64,000 nt of DNA from Rhodanobacter sp. 7MK24 (GTDB taxonomy: Bacteria; Pseudomonadota; Gammaproteobacteria; Xanthomonadales; Rhodanobacteraceae): the NCBI RefSeq assembly GCF_014842995.1, contig NZ_JACYXL010000003.1, positions 496,001 to 560,000 of the forward strand, given 5' to 3'. Both the position numbers and the translations under genes were made by a program. The notes under the pieces are model-generated. The model saw only the letters and a list, made by a program, of their open reading frames with translations. It was not told the origin of the DNA and searched no databases. Below, one piece after another: positions 28,034-36,582 of this stretch; the stretch's first letter is position 1, and the number at the start of each line of letters is the position of its first letter.

Positions 28034-28759
28034 TCAGGCCTGACTGGCGTTGCCGCGGGCGGCGGCCACGCTGGCGTGGAAGCGCGGATCCTCGGACAGG
28101 TCCACCACCTGGCCGTCGATGATGTGCACGTTGCGCTGCGCGCGTGCTGCCAGTTCAGGATCGTGCGTCACCATCACGATGGTGGCGCCGTCGCGGTGGA
28201 TTTCCTCCAGCAGCTCCATCACGCCACGTGCCATCTGCGTGTCGAGGTTGCCGGTGGGTTCGTCGGCGAGCAGCAGACGGGGCGAGCCGGCCAGTGCACG
28301 CGCGATCGCCACGCGCTGCTGCTGGCCGCCGGAGAGCTCGGCCGGGTAATGCTTGAAGCGCGAGGCCAGGCCCACGCGCTCCAGCGCGTCCATGATGCGC
28401 TGCTTGCGCTCGGGCGCCTTCATGCCGCGGTAGCGCAACGGCACTTCCACGTTGTCGAACACGTTGAGGTCGGGGATCAGGTTGAACGCCTGGAAGATGA
28501 AGCCGATCTTCTCGTTGCGGATCTTCGAGCGTGCGTTGTCGTTGAGCTGGCTCACCTCGATGCCGTCGAGGTGGTACTCGCCTCCGGTGAAGGTTTCCAG
28601 CAGGCCGGCGATGGTGAGGAAGGTGGTCTTGCCCGAGCCGGACGGACCAGTGACGGCGACGAACTCGCCTTCCTTCACGTCGATATTGAAATCGCGCAGC
28701 GCGTAGGTCTCCACCACTTCGGTGCGGTAGACCTTGGACAGGTGGGTCATCTTCAGCAT
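28034..28759 (-). CDS. ABC transporter ATPase, MacB/LolD type
   Basis: The product is 241 residues, a stand-alone nucleotide-binding domain. It has Walker A GPSGSGKTT at 38-46, a Q-loop near FIFQAFNLIPDL, the signature LSGGQQQRVAIARAL, Walker B LLLADEPTGNLD and the switch His in VTHDPE. The family energises MacB, LolCDE and BceB type permeases without moving substrate through a channel of its own. It is the only ATPase among 18 permease genes lacking one, so it likely serves them all. It lies between the membrane fusion and channel genes on the same strand. Confidence 0.95.
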   Translation of the reverse strand: MLKMTHLSKVYRTEVVETYALRDFNIDVKEGEFVAVTGPSGSGKTTFLTIAGLLETFTGGEYHLDGIEVSQLNDNARSKIRNEKIGFIFQAFNLIPDLNVFDNVEVPLRYRGMKAPERKQRIMDALERVGLASRFKHYPAELSGGQQQRVAIARALAGSPRLLLADEPTGNLDTQMARGVMELLEEIHRDGATIVMVTHDPELAARAQRNVHIIDGQVVDLSEDPRFHASVAAARGNASQA

Positions 28760-28800
28760 GGTTCACGTTCCTCGGTGGTGGTGGATGGTTCTTTGAAGCC

Positions 28801-28905
28801 CCTCTCCGCGAGAGAGGTTGGGGGAGAGGATTCGGCTGGAACGAGACGTTGTGCTCCGCCCGTACCCTCTCCCGCCCCGCGGGCACCCTCTCCCGATGGG
28901 AGAGG
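28801..28905. repeat. CCTCTCC-type hairpins between fusion protein and ATPase genes
   Basis: The 154-base gap upstream of the ATPase gene contains a perfect CCTCTCCC-gat-GGGAGAGG hairpin at 28887-28905 and a second imperfect CCTCTCC/GAGAGAGG repeat near 28801-28819. They belong to the same class as the hairpins between permease pairs. No promoter is obvious in the gap. Confidence 0.65.
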
Positions 28906-28913
28906 AAAAGCCC

Positions 28914-30185
28914 TTACCTGCTAATCGCTACGCGCTGCGCGCCCTTGAAGCTGTCGGTACCGGAGATCACGATGCGGTCGCCTTCCTTCAGGCCCTGCAG
29001 GATCTCCACCTTGTCGATGCTGCTTTCGCCGACGCGGATCGGAGTCTTGGTGGCGATGCCGTCGGTGACGACGTAGGCATAGCTGCCGCCGGACTCGTCG
29101 ACGAAAGAGCCACGCTGCACGGTAAGCACGTTGCTGCGCTGGTCGAGCAGGATGCGCACGGACAGGCGCTGGTTCTGGCGCAGCTCCTTCGGCGTGGTGC
29201 CTTCGAAGCGCACGCGGGCGGCCACTTCGCCGTTCACCACTTCGGGCGAGATCGCGCTGACCAGGCCCTTCCAGGTGGTGCCGTTGCCGCTGATCTCGCC
29301 ACCCATGCCGATGGCAAGGTCGCGCGCGAAGCTCTCGGGCACCTGCACTTCCACTTCCAGCGCGGTGAGGTCGATCACGCTGAGCAGTTGCGCGTCCTTC
29401 GCCACCGTGGCCACCGGCGCAATGAACAGCTGGCCGACCTGGCCGTCCACCGGCGACTTCACGTTGAGGTTGTCCACCTGGCGCTGCAGGTCCTGCACCA
29501 CCAGCATCTGGTTGTCGTGCGCCAGCTTCTTCGCCTGGATGTTGAAGTTCAGGCTGTCGTTGTTCATGCCGAGATCGGCCTTGGCGTGGTCCAGCGCGAT
29601 GCGCGCCTTTTCCAGATCGTCCTTGGCCTTGTCGACCGCGACTCCGGTGGAGGCGCCGGCGGCGTAGGCCTTCTGCTCGCGGTCGAGGTTGTTGGCGGCG
29701 CTCTTCGCGTCGATCTGCGCGTTGTCGTAGGCCTTCTGCAGGTCGCCGCGCTTGGTACGGGCGTCCACCTGCGCCTGCAGGTAGTCAACCTGCATCCCAT
29801 CAGCCTTGGACTGTTCCTGCGCCAGCTTGTTGCGCAGCTCGGGGCTGTCCACCACGGCCAGCACCTGGTTCTTCTTCACCACGTCGCCGGCGTGCACCAG
29901 CAGCTTCACCGCGCCGCCGTAGGTGGCGTAGAGCGTGGGGCTGTTCGCCGCCACCACCTTGCCCTCGGCGGCGATGTCGCGCACGAACGGCCCGCGCTCG
30001 ACGGTGGCGAAGGCCAACCGCGACGCGCTCACCGAGGCATCGGCGGAGAAGAGGCGAAGGATGCTTGGCATGACGAACGCCAGCACCACCAGCAAGGCCA
30101 CGCCACCGCCAATGAACAGCAGGCGGCGCTTGCGGTTGGGCTTGACCTCGACGATGCGGTCTTGCGCGGAAGTGTCGCGGATCAT
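28914..30185 (-). CDS. periplasmic membrane fusion protein (HlyD/MacA type)
   Basis: The product is 423 residues. It has a cytoplasmic N-terminus rich in Arg and Lys and a single anchor helix at about 22-45 (LLFIGGGVALLVVLAFVM). A split lipoyl domain (YATYGGAVKLLVHAGDVVKKNQ), a long coiled-coil hairpin of roughly 100-230 with many Lys, Glu and Gln, and beta-barrel and membrane-proximal domains (VQVPESFA, VRILLDQRSNVLTV) follow. It is the adaptor linking inner membrane permease and outer membrane channel. It is the first gene of the array, with a GGGGA ribosome site and a sigma-54 promoter about 45 bases upstream. The ATPase gene follows. Confidence 0.95.
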   Translation of the reverse strand: MIRDTSAQDRIVEVKPNRKRRLLFIGGGVALLVVLAFVMPSILRLFSADASVSASRLAFATVERGPFVRDIAAEGKVVAANSPTLYATYGGAVKLLVHAGDVVKKNQVLAVVDSPELRNKLAQEQSKADGMQVDYLQAQVDARTKRGDLQKAYDNAQIDAKSAANNLDREQKAYAAGASTGVAVDKAKDDLEKARIALDHAKADLGMNNDSLNFNIQAKKLAHDNQMLVVQDLQRQVDNLNVKSPVDGQVGQLFIAPVATVAKDAQLLSVIDLTALEVEVQVPESFARDLAIGMGGEISGNGTTWKGLVSAISPEVVNGEVAARVRFEGTTPKELRQNQRLSVRILLDQRSNVLTVQRGSFVDESGGSYAYVVTDGIATKTPIRVGESSIDKVEILQGLKEGDRIVISGTDSFKGAQRVAISR

Positions 30186-30229
30186 CGTGTATTCCCCGGC
30201 CGCGGACAGTGCGACCCTGCCCTCATTTC

Positions 30230-30245
30230 AGCAATCCGCATGCCA
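30230..30245 (-). promoter_or_regulatory. sigma-54 (-24/-12) promoter of the exporter array
   Basis: On the minus strand the sequence is TGGCATGCGGATTGCT, a near perfect fit to the sigma-54 consensus TGGCACG-N4-TTGCW, with ten bases between the GG and GC dinucleotides. Transcription would start near 30220, leaving a leader of about 35 bases before the membrane fusion gene. A sigma-54 activator is encoded at the other end of the array (215-1555), which makes the assignment coherent. Confidence 0.85.
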
Positions 30246-30310
30246 ACCCGAAACTCCACAAAAACACCTTTGATTACTGCAACTTGCGATCATGACACCG
30301 AGGCCACCCG

Positions 30311-30341
30311 GTGTCCGCGGACACTGCGCGGACAACGGACA
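30311..30341. promoter_or_regulatory. candidate activator binding site (CGGACA repeats)
   Basis: The perfect 14-base palindrome GTGTCCGCGGACAC at 30311-30324 is followed by two more CGGACA copies at 30329 and 30336. The cluster lies about 65-110 bases upstream of the sigma-54 promoter, the usual place for an NtrC-family upstream activating sequence. A further CGGACA occurs at 30203 in the leader. Binding by the response regulator is inferred. Confidence 0.55.
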
Positions 30342-30454
30342 GGGCAGTGCGGTCTGGTGCCGAAAAGCTCGGTGGACGCAGCAATTCGCGGTTTGAGGGC
30401 GTCGGATGGTTTGCCGATCCGCCTTGAAGCGGCTTGAAACGGCTTGCCTGATGT

Positions 30455-30545
30455 CCGGAAAGTGCAGGACTGCACTTTCCGGGCTCGCTGCACCCAGACC
30501 GGGTCCGGGTGCAGTTCCACCGGTCAAGCGTAGCGCTTGACCGGT
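30455..30545. repeat. two perfect inverted repeats in the 408-base gap between TonB receptor and exporter genes
   Basis: CCGGAAAGTGCAG-ga-CTGCACTTTCCGG spans 30455-30482 with 13-base arms. ACCGGTCAAGCG-tag-CGCTTGACCGGT spans 30519-30545 with 12-base arms. The second would form a strong transcript hairpin, without a T-run. The first, with a two-base centre, looks more like a protein binding palindrome. The remainder of the 30186-30593 gap holds the sigma-54 promoter and no gene. Confidence 0.6.
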
Positions 30546-30568
30546 GTGCGATCCGTCCGTGGATCGCC

Positions 30569-30597
30569 CTGATCGGCGGCCTGCGGCCGCCGATCAG
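30569..30597 (-). terminator. hairpin at the end of the TonB receptor gene
   Basis: CTGATCGGCGGC-ctgcg-GCCGCCGATCAG is a perfect 12-base inverted repeat that overlaps the receptor stop codon (30594-30596). It is well placed as a transcription terminator or 3-prime stabiliser. No T-tract follows, so intrinsic termination is uncertain. Confidence 0.55.
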
Positions 30598-33170
30598 AAG
30601 TCCTGCTTGAAGCGGACGCCGAAGGTGCGCGGCTGGCTGTAGCCGGTATAGACCTGCCCGTCCGGATACAGCGACGATGCGCCGTGGGCGCCGCAGATAT
30701 CCACGCCGCACTCGGCGAACTTGTACTGTGCCGCGTGTGCGTTGAACGCGTTGTTGAGGTAGAGGCTGGCCGTCCAGCTGCCCTTCTCGAAACCTGCGGA
30801 AAGGTTGACCAGGTTGTACGCCGGCAGGTCGCCGAACAGGCTGTTCTCCTCGACTCGCAGGTCGGTGCTGCGCTCGCCCACGTGCACCAGGGCGCCCTGC
30901 ACGTAGGCATCGTTGTCGCCCAGGTCGAAGGTGTAACGCGCGACGAGGTTGCCCTTGAAGCGCGGCGTGATCGGAAGGTGGGTGCCGGTGGGCGCCTCCG
31001 GCCCGGTCACGGCGTCGCCGGTTTGCGGGTTGATGGTGCCGGCCGGGCAGTTGGTGACCGGGTTGCCTGCGTTGTCCGTGAAACCGCAGTAGTTCGAGGT
31101 CAGCTTGGCATCGTAGAACGCGACGCCTGCGCTGAGATTCAGGTGGTAGCTGGCCTGCCAGACCAATTGCGACTCGAAACCGTCGATGCGCGCGGAGCCC
31201 GCGTTCTTGATGATGGTCAGGCCGTTGGGGCCGAGGATGTTGAACTGGAAGTTGTTCCAGTTCTCGCGGAACACGGCGCCGTTGAACGAGAGGCGGTTGT
31301 CGAGCCAGGAGGTCTTCCAGCCGAATTCGAAGTTGGTCAGGAAATCCGCTTGGTAAGGCGGTGTATCGCCCGCGCGGTTGATGCCACCCGGTCGAAAACC
31401 CTCCGAGTGGGTGAGGTAGATCATCGCGTCGTGCGAAATGTTCCAGGTCAGGTTCGCCTTGCCCAGCGAACCGCTGTCCTTGACTGACTTGTTGAAGTCC
31501 AGGCATGGCGCGCCGAGGAAGGGCGAGGCGTTGATGCAGCCGGCCTGACCGTAGCTCGAGGTGGGGTCGAAGCCGGTGCTGTAGCCGTAGAAGCCGTAGA
31601 GGTTGTTCTTGGTCCGGTAGTAGCGCTCGCCGATCGTCAGGGTGAGCACGTCGGGAATGAAGTCGTAGGACAGCTCGCCGTACACCGCCTCGTTGTAGTC
31701 GTAGCGCATCTGCCGGGTCAGCCAGATCGTGTTCGGCCAGCCGGGCACCGACAGCGAGGACGCCAGGCCGTCGATCTGGTAGTCCTGCATGATGTCGTGC
31801 TTGTCCTTCTGCCAGAACGCGCCGGCCACCAAGCGCAAGCGGTCGTCGCTGGGCGAGGCGATGCGCAGCTCGTGGCTGCTGTCGGTGTAGTGGTCGCGGT
31901 CGGTGATGAACTGGGACGGATTGATCAGCTGGCCACTGTTGTCAGTGATATAGCTGCCCCAGCCCTCCAGCGTGTCGTACCAGAAGGAGTAATCGCTGTA
32001 ATCGGTCGCTTCCTCCTGGTTGCGCTTGAGATGCGAGTAGTTGTAGGTGAGATCGAAATCGCCGATCTTGCCCTGCACAGTGAGCGCACCCTGCCACCAG
32101 CGGTCGTCGACATATTCGGGATAGAAGTGGGTGACGTCCTGGTAGCCGACGGTCGGGTCGCTGGCGAAGGTGCCGTGCGAAATGGTCTGCTGACCCATCA
32201 GGGTGGGGGTGATCGACCAGTTGTCGTCCAGGTCCACCTTGAGCGCGGCGCGGCCGCCGCTGGTGTTGACGTCGTTGTAGTCGTTGCGGGCATGGCCCAC
32301 GCACTGCAGCGTGGCGCTGGGCACGCAGTTGTCCGCGTTGCTGATCGTGATGCCGGAAGTCGGGTAGGTGCGGGTGCCGGCCACGTTGTCGACATAGCCG
32401 GCATCGTGCTCGTGCCAACCCACCAGGCGGATCGCCGCGTCGCTGCTCAGCGGAATGTTGAGCATCCCCTCCACGGTCCCGCCGATGCCGCCGTGCGTGA
32501 CCGTGTTGGTATCCAGCGAATAGTTCGCCGCGAAAGCGCTGGCGTCGGGCTTGTTGGTGATGATACGCAGCGCACCGGCCTCGGCGCTGGCGCCGTACAA
32601 GGTGCCCTGCGGTCCGGCCAGCACCTCGATGCGGGCGATGTCGTACATGTGGATGTCGAGCGGCCCCTGGATCGTGGTGATCGGCTGCTCGTCGAGGTAT
32701 ACGCCCACGCTGGGTTGCGAACCGGAGTGGTTGGTGTTGCCGCCGCTGGCCACGCCACGCATGTAGATCGAGGCGAAGCCCGGTCCGGTGGCGATGCCGC
32801 CGCCGCCTTCCTGGAAATCGACGCTGGGCAGGTATTGCACGTAGTCCTTGAAGCCCTGCACCTGCAACGACTGGAGCTGGTCGTTCTCCAGCACGTTGAT
32901 GCTGATCGGCACCTTCTGCAGGTTCTCGACGCGCTTCTGCGCGGTCACCGTGACCTCGCTCAGGGTGGTGGTCTTTGGCTTCTTCGCCGGCGGCGTTGCT
33001 TGCTTCGCCGTCGCCGTCGCCGTCGCCGTTCCGCCCTGCCCGGCAGGTTGCCCTGTGTCCTGGGCAATGGCCGGCGCGGCGATGGCCAGGCAGATAGCCG
33101 CCGCCAGCGGCAGCCGGGCTACCCGGACCCGCCGCATCCCCATGATCCGTTTCAATCTACTCGTGTGCAT
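30594..33170 (-). CDS. TonB-dependent outer membrane receptor
   Basis: The product is 858 residues. A signal peptide ends near residue 36 (IAAPAIAQ). A Thr-Ala linker encoded by an ACGGCG hexamer repeat follows, then a plug domain (about 70-190) with TVTAQKRVENLQKVPISI, IYMRGV and RIEVLAGPQGTLYGASAEAGALRI. The rest is a 22-strand type beta-barrel ending FGVRFKQDF with terminal Phe. The style is that of Xanthomonadales/Sphingomonadales substrate receptors. A strong GGGAGG ribosome site precedes the start. The TPR-sulfotransferase gene lies 46 bases upstream, so the two likely form an operon. The substrate cannot be told. Confidence 0.93.
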   Translation of the reverse strand: MHTSRLKRIMGMRRVRVARLPLAAAICLAIAAPAIAQDTGQPAGQGGTATATATAKQATPPAKKPKTTTLSEVTVTAQKRVENLQKVPISINVLENDQLQSLQVQGFKDYVQYLPSVDFQEGGGGIATGPGFASIYMRGVASGGNTNHSGSQPSVGVYLDEQPITTIQGPLDIHMYDIARIEVLAGPQGTLYGASAEAGALRIITNKPDASAFAANYSLDTNTVTHGGIGGTVEGMLNIPLSSDAAIRLVGWHEHDAGYVDNVAGTRTYPTSGITISNADNCVPSATLQCVGHARNDYNDVNTSGGRAALKVDLDDNWSITPTLMGQQTISHGTFASDPTVGYQDVTHFYPEYVDDRWWQGALTVQGKIGDFDLTYNYSHLKRNQEEATDYSDYSFWYDTLEGWGSYITDNSGQLINPSQFITDRDHYTDSSHELRIASPSDDRLRLVAGAFWQKDKHDIMQDYQIDGLASSLSVPGWPNTIWLTRQMRYDYNEAVYGELSYDFIPDVLTLTIGERYYRTKNNLYGFYGYSTGFDPTSSYGQAGCINASPFLGAPCLDFNKSVKDSGSLGKANLTWNISHDAMIYLTHSEGFRPGGINRAGDTPPYQADFLTNFEFGWKTSWLDNRLSFNGAVFRENWNNFQFNILGPNGLTIIKNAGSARIDGFESQLVWQASYHLNLSAGVAFYDAKLTSNYCGFTDNAGNPVTNCPAGTINPQTGDAVTGPEAPTGTHLPITPRFKGNLVARYTFDLGDNDAYVQGALVHVGERSTDLRVEENSLFGDLPAYNLVNLSAGFEKGSWTASLYLNNAFNAHAAQYKFAECGVDICGAHGASSLYPDGQVYTGYSQPRTFGVRFKQDF

Positions 33171-33216
33171 AAACCCTCCCCAGGCAAGTCCACGACTGTC
33201 GATCGTTGTCGAACTG

Positions 33217-35235
33217 CTACTCCCCTTCCGGCGCCTCCGGATAACTCTCCAGCACCGGCCCCAGTGCCGATGCCAGCGGCTCCAGCCACGCCATGTAATG
33301 CCGCCAGTGATCCAACCCCTCCCGGTAGATCGGCTGACGTACCTGTTCCGAGCTGGGCGTGCGCACCGGCCGCGGATTCTTAAAAAAGCGCAGACACGCG
33401 TCTTCGAACGGCAGACCGCAGTAGTCGAGCAGCCGGCGTACTTCGCCCTCGGTGTCCTCGACCATGCGCTCGTACGCCACGCGGTGGACGCATCCAGGCA
33501 GCACGGCGTCGAAATGCGCCATCAGCGCCACGTAATCGCGGTAGTAGCGCCCTACGTCCGTCAGGTCGTAACTGAAATGCTGCCCGCGCGCGAAATGCTG
33601 CTTGAAAGCCGAGAAGCCGCAGGCCAGCGGATGTCGGCGCGCGTCGATGATCTTCGCGTTCGGCAGCATCAATTGGATCAGGCCGATGTGCATGAAGTTG
33701 TTCGGCATCTTGTCGATGAACAACGGTGCCGGAGTCTTGCGCTGGATCCGGGTGTGCGCCAGGTAGCGCTCGCCGAGCGCGCGCAGCGCGTCGGCATCGA
33801 GCGCCGCCAGCGCAGCGTGATAGGGCATCGCCTCGTCGGTGTCGCCCTGCTGGCGCAGCAGGCGGGTGATCGAGATGATCTCCGGCAACTCCATCGTGCC
33901 TTCGACCTGGCTGTGACTGGAGAGGATCTGTTCGATCAGGGTGGAGCCGGCACGCGGCAGGCCGACCACAAAGATCGGATCGGGTGCCGTACTGCCGCCA
34001 CCGGCGCGCGCAGCGAAGAAATCGCGGGTGTAATGCTCGCGGATGTAGCGCACCCGCGCGCTGGTGTCGTCGGCGCTGTAGTGCAACTGCGCGCGGCGGA
34101 TCGCGTTGCCTTGCGCGTAATGGCGGAACGACGGTTCGTACTCGCCGGCATCCTCCAATGCCTTGCCGACGGCGAACTCCAGATGCAAACGGTCGCCCTC
34201 GGCCAGATCCGCGCGCGCCAGCTGCGCGCACATCGCGGCCAGTTCGTCTGCGCCGAAGCGGAAGGTCTTCAGATTGGCCAGGCTCCACCAGACTTCGCCG
34301 AACGAGGGTTCGAGTTCCAGGCTGCGGCGATAGGCGGCGACGGCGCGTTCGAGATGGCCGGCAGTCTTCAGCGCATGGCCGTAGCTCACCCACAGCTTCG
34401 GCGTGTCCGGATAGCTCTCCACCAGTTCGGCGTAGATGCGGATGGCCGCTTCGTAGTCGCCGACCCGGCACAACACCGCCGCCTTCAGGTTGCGGCAACT
34501 GGCGTCGCCGGGATCGGCCGAGAGCAGGCGCTCGATCTCGGCCAGAGCCTGCTCCGGCAGATTGCTTCGATGCAGGACCAGCGCGTAGTTGCGGCGCGCC
34601 TCGCGGAAACCGGGCGCCAGCTCCAGGCAGCGCTCGAGCAGTTGCAGGGCGTCCTCGTTGCGGCCCAGCCGGGCGGCGACCTCGGCGAACATGCGGATCG
34701 CCGCCACATCGGTGGGCACCTGCTTCAGGTGCGCGCGCAACTGTTGCTCGGCCTCGGGAATGCGGTTCTCGACCAAGGCGACGGCGGCGGCCATCAATTG
34801 CGGATCGCGGGTGGAATGGCGCACGTGTCTGGCATACGCCGCATCGCCAGCTTCCTGCTCGCCGGCCGCCATCAGGCAATCGCCGAGCACGCGCCAGGCC
34901 TGCGGCAGATCCGGCTTCAGCATCACCGCCCGGCGCAGCGCGGCGATGGCTTCCTGCCCGCGGCCGCTACGCGCCAGGGCCAGGCCCAGGTCGAAGTGGA
35001 TCGCCGCCCAGTTCGGCTGGGCGCGCGCCAGCGGCGCGAGGACGTCCAGCGCGCCAGGCAAGTCACCCTGCAGCGAGCGCGCCGTCGCCAGCAATTGCAG
35101 GGCGCCCGGGTGACCGGGAGCCGCCTGCAGGATCTCGTCGAGCTGCCCGACCGCAAGCGCCGGATCGCGCTCCAGCAAGCGCGCGGCGTGAACCAGGGCC
35201 TGCTCCAGCGTGCCGGTGACGACGACTTCCGTCAT
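33217..35235 (-). CDS. TPR-repeat sulfotransferase
   Basis: The product is 672 residues from the start MTEVVVTGTLEQAL at 35235. The first roughly 390 residues are tandem tetratricopeptide repeats (for example ALQLLERCLELAPGF and AVAAYRRSLELEPSFGEVW). The C-terminal part is a sulfotransferase domain: the 5-prime PAPS loop FVVGLPRAGSTLIEQIL near 420 and the 3-prime phosphate site DARRHPLACGFSAFKQHF near 530. It has no signal peptide, so it is cytoplasmic. Such proteins are commonly encoded beside TonB receptors in this order of bacteria; the acceptor (peptide tyrosine, glycan or small molecule) is not known. Confidence 0.9.
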   Translation of the reverse strand: MTEVVVTGTLEQALVHAARLLERDPALAVGQLDEILQAAPGHPGALQLLATARSLQGDLPGALDVLAPLARAQPNWAAIHFDLGLALARSGRGQEAIAALRRAVMLKPDLPQAWRVLGDCLMAAGEQEAGDAAYARHVRHSTRDPQLMAAAVALVENRIPEAEQQLRAHLKQVPTDVAAIRMFAEVAARLGRNEDALQLLERCLELAPGFREARRNYALVLHRSNLPEQALAEIERLLSADPGDASCRNLKAAVLCRVGDYEAAIRIYAELVESYPDTPKLWVSYGHALKTAGHLERAVAAYRRSLELEPSFGEVWWSLANLKTFRFGADELAAMCAQLARADLAEGDRLHLEFAVGKALEDAGEYEPSFRHYAQGNAIRRAQLHYSADDTSARVRYIREHYTRDFFAARAGGGSTAPDPIFVVGLPRAGSTLIEQILSSHSQVEGTMELPEIISITRLLRQQGDTDEAMPYHAALAALDADALRALGERYLAHTRIQRKTPAPLFIDKMPNNFMHIGLIQLMLPNAKIIDARRHPLACGFSAFKQHFARGQHFSYDLTDVGRYYRDYVALMAHFDAVLPGCVHRVAYERMVEDTEGEVRRLLDYCGLPFEDACLRFFKNPRPVRTPSSEQVRQPIYREGLDHWRHYMAWLEPLASALGPVLESYPEAPEGE

Positions 35236-35511
35236 GCGCCGGCTTGCCGCGACGATGCGACAGGTACCTGTGGGGCAATCCCCGAACGGCACGGCAGGAA
35301 CACAGCGCGTGGCATGGGCAACGGCAGCTCCTCATTGGGTTCGCGGCAATCTAGCATTCGAATCCGGCCGGCAGATAGTGGCACGACGGTGGCGCTGCGA
35401 CGATGGACACACTCGCCGTGATCGGACATACACTGCCGGAACGCGCCGAGCGGGGACGCCGATGAAGACGATGGCCCGTTGCGCCCATGCCACCGGGGAA
35501 TCGAAGCCGTC
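35236..35511. other. divergent intergenic region
   Basis: These 276 bases separate the divergently oriented sulfotransferase and Rieske oxygenase genes and must hold promoters for both. No convincing gene, strong palindrome or recognised operator was seen. Confidence 0.5.
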
Positions 35512-36582
35512 ATGACTGCCGACACCAGGGTCGAGGAACTCAATCGCGCGCATGCCCTGCCCGCCCGCTACTACGCCGGCGAGGCGATGCTGGCGATGGA
35601 GCAGCGCGCGGTATTCGCACGCAGCTGGCAGTTGGTCGCGCAGCAGGGGCAACTGGCCGAGCCGGGCGACCACGTGGTCGAGCAGGTGACCGGCGTTCCC
35701 ATCCTGCTCGTCCGCGGGCAGGACGGCGTGCTGCGCGCCTTCCCCAATGTGTGCCGCCACCGCGCCGGCCCGCTGGCGCTGTGCGACGGCAAGGGTATCC
35801 GCGCGCTGCATTGCAAATACCACGGCTGGACCTACACGCTGGAAGGCCAGTTGCGCAGCGCGCCGGAGATGCAGGACGCCTGCGACTTCAAGGTCGAGGA
35901 CATCCGCCTGCCGCCGCTGCGCGTGCAGGAATGGCAGGGCCTGGTGTTCGTCGCGCTGGCCGCGGAGGTGCCGCCATTCGATGCGGTCTACGGCGGCATC
36001 GCCGAGCGCATCGCGCCGATCGACCTGTCGGCGATGCGCTACCTGCGCCGCGACACCTACGACATCGAATGCAACTGGAAGGTCTACGTCGACAACTTCC
36101 TCGAGGGCTACCACCTGCCGCATGTGCACCCCGGCCTGTCGCGCGTGCTCGACTATCGCGCCTACGACACCGAGCTGTTCCCGTGGCACTCGCTGCAATC
36201 CTCGCCGCTGCGCAACAGCAGCGAGATCTATGGCGACGGCGAGGCGTTCTATTACTTCGTCTATCCCAACGTGATGCTCAACATCATGCCGGGGCGGTTG
36301 CAGACCAACCGCATCCTGCCGCTGGGGCCCGGTCGCTGCCGCGTGGTGTTCGACTACTACTACGCGCAGGATGCGGGCGCGCAGGCGCGCATCGCCGCCG
36401 ACCAGGGTTTCAGCGATGAGGTGCAGCACGAAGACATCGCCATCTGCGAGGCGGTACAGAAGGGCCTCGCCTCCGGCCGCTACGTGCCCGGCCGGCTGAA
36501 TCCGAAACGCGAGAGCGGGGTCTGGCATTTCCAGAACCTGCTGCGCGCGGCCTACGCCGGGCCTGCCGGGGAGTCCGCATGA
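35512..36582 (+). CDS. Rieske non-heme iron oxygenase, large subunit
   Basis: The product is 356 residues from the ATG at 35512. The N-terminal Rieske domain binds a 2Fe-2S centre through C81-x-H83 (CRHRAG) and C101-x2-H104 (CKYHGW). The C-terminal catalytic domain has the mononuclear iron facial triad region (NWKVYVDNFLEGYHLPHVH). The overall pattern is close to quaternary-amine demethylating Rieske enzymes (glycine betaine, choline, carnitine, stachydrine types). No ferredoxin reductase gene is adjacent, so electrons must come from elsewhere. Its stop overlaps the start of the transporter gene (ATGA), indicating translational coupling. The exact substrate is inferred only from neighbours. 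Confidence 0.9.
   Translation: MTADTRVEELNRAHALPARYYAGEAMLAMEQRAVFARSWQLVAQQGQLAEPGDHVVEQVTGVPILLVRGQDGVLRAFPNVCRHRAGPLALCDGKGIRALHCKYHGWTYTLEGQLRSAPEMQDACDFKVEDIRLPPLRVQEWQGLVFVALAAEVPPFDAVYGGIAERIAPIDLSAMRYLRRDTYDIECNWKVYVDNFLEGYHLPHVHPGLSRVLDYRAYDTELFPWHSLQSSPLRNSSEIYGDGEAFYYFVYPNVMLNIMPGRLQTNRILPLGPGRCRVVFDYYYAQDAGAQARIAADQGFSDEVQHEDIAICEAVQKGLASGRYVPGRLNPKRESGVWHFQNLLRAAYAGPAGESA

Noticed and set aside
6880-28905. Repeated CCTCTCC hairpins as a CRISPR array
   Set aside because: Spacing is kilobases, copies are short palindromes of varied sequence, and no cas genes are present.
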